This document shows, one piece after another, positions 14,875 through 15,102 of a DNA stretch of 15,102 nt. Position numbers and translations under genes: made by a program. Under the pieces are notes generated by a model. That model saw only the letters and a program-made list of their open reading frames with translations. It ran no database searches and was not told the origin of the DNA. The DNA is from Campylobacterota bacterium (GTDB taxonomy: Bacteria > Campylobacterota > Campylobacteria > Campylobacterales > Sulfurovaceae): assembly GCA_013153345.1 (NCBI GenBank), contig JAADEQ010000096.1, positions 1-15,102 on the forward strand. Reading direction: 5' to 3'. Position 1 is the first letter of the stretch. Each line of letters begins with the position of its first letter.

Positions 14875-15102
14875 ATGAAAAAAGTTATTTCTATTATAGC
14901 TCTTTTTATATTAGTAGGATGCGCTAGTAATAATGAGTTTGTGAAGAGACATCAAAGTATGATAGGAAAAGATATTAACTTATATATTGCTAAAAATGGG
15001 TATCCTGATAGCTCTTATACTTTGCCAAATGGAAATAGAGTGTTTGTATATGAGAGAAAAGATACTATTACCTATCCAAATTTTGTCTTTCCAGCTTTTA
15101 CT
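14875..15102 (+). CDS. Small lipoprotein, cut by window edge
   Basis: Seventy-six residues are visible, starting MKKVISIIALFILVGCASNN. A signal-peptide hydrophobic core is followed by lipobox LVGC (C16), so it should be lipidated and membrane-anchored; Ala-Ser after the Cys gives no inner-membrane retention (Asp+2) signal, suggesting the outer membrane. The mature part has GKDINLYIAKNGYPD and a YTLPNGNRVFVYE segment, a pattern I associate with small lipoproteins carrying a Gly-x-Pro turn and a beta hairpin; I do not recognise a named family. AAGGAG (14864-14869) sits 5 bases before the ATG, directly after the pump stop, so it is probably the fourth gene of the efflux operon. The C-terminus lies beyond the window. 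Confidence 0.82.
   Translation, partial: MKKVISIIALFILVGCASNNEFVKRHQSMIGKDINLYIAKNGYPDSSYTLPNGNRVFVYERKDTITYPNFVFPAFT

Overview
The window is an AT-rich bacterial chromosome segment. It most likely comes from a Campylobacterota (epsilonproteobacterial) genome. I base this on the protein sequences, the strongly A/T-biased codon use, the TolC-adaptor-RND gene order (as in hefABC of Helicobacter pylori), the trxA-trxB and dapB-purF neighbourhoods, and the TATAAT-type -10 boxes without good -35 boxes. Genus-level placement is not possible by eye. No rRNA, tRNA, CRISPR array, insertion sequence or prophage was seen.

Left edge (1-1782): the first 25 codons of a D-aminoacyl-tRNA deacylase (dtd) run off the left end on the minus strand. 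It is divergent from a KefB/KefC-type cation:proton antiporter on the plus strand. The 102-base gap between them holds a -10 box followed at once by a long A/T palindrome.

Minus-strand housekeeping cluster (1748-7723, transcribed right to left): trxA, trxB, dapB, purF, a YhcC-type radical SAM gene, hemB and a YigZ/IMPACT-family gene. After trxA-trxB (76-base gap) the genes are nearly fused: overlaps of 8, 4 and 11 bases and gaps of 15 and 1 bases. The cluster therefore looks like one operon starting at a promoter upstream of trxA, with a small hairpin and possible extra promoter before trxB. It combines thiol redox (thioredoxin and its reductase), lysine/diaminopimelate synthesis (DapB), the first step of purine synthesis (PurF), tetrapyrrole synthesis (HemB) and two poorly understood accessory proteins. 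Its last gene overlaps the antiporter gene tail-to-tail by 35 bases.

Centre (7841-9403): a single minus-strand gene for a ten-helix membrane protein of uncertain function, resembling the TDT/SLAC1-like fold, is closed by a clear hairpin terminator. Its start faces a 372-base gene-free, very AT-rich divergent region containing two inverted repeats, a 12-base direct repeat and candidate promoters.

Right part (9404-15102): a plus-strand tripartite efflux operon. It encodes an outer-membrane TolC-family channel, a membrane-anchored periplasmic adaptor and a 1037-residue RND pump, with coding overlaps of 1 and 11 bases. A small lipoprotein gene follows 11 bases later with its own strong Shine-Dalgarno sequence and is cut by the window edge. 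The pump, adaptor and channel would span the envelope and export an unknown substrate using the proton gradient.

I found no clearly new multi-gene system. The items most worth a second look are the orphan ten-helix membrane protein with one cysteine in a CPG motif, the Asn at the AcrB Lys940 position of the pump, the lipoprotein attached to the efflux operon, and the palindromes at the promoters.
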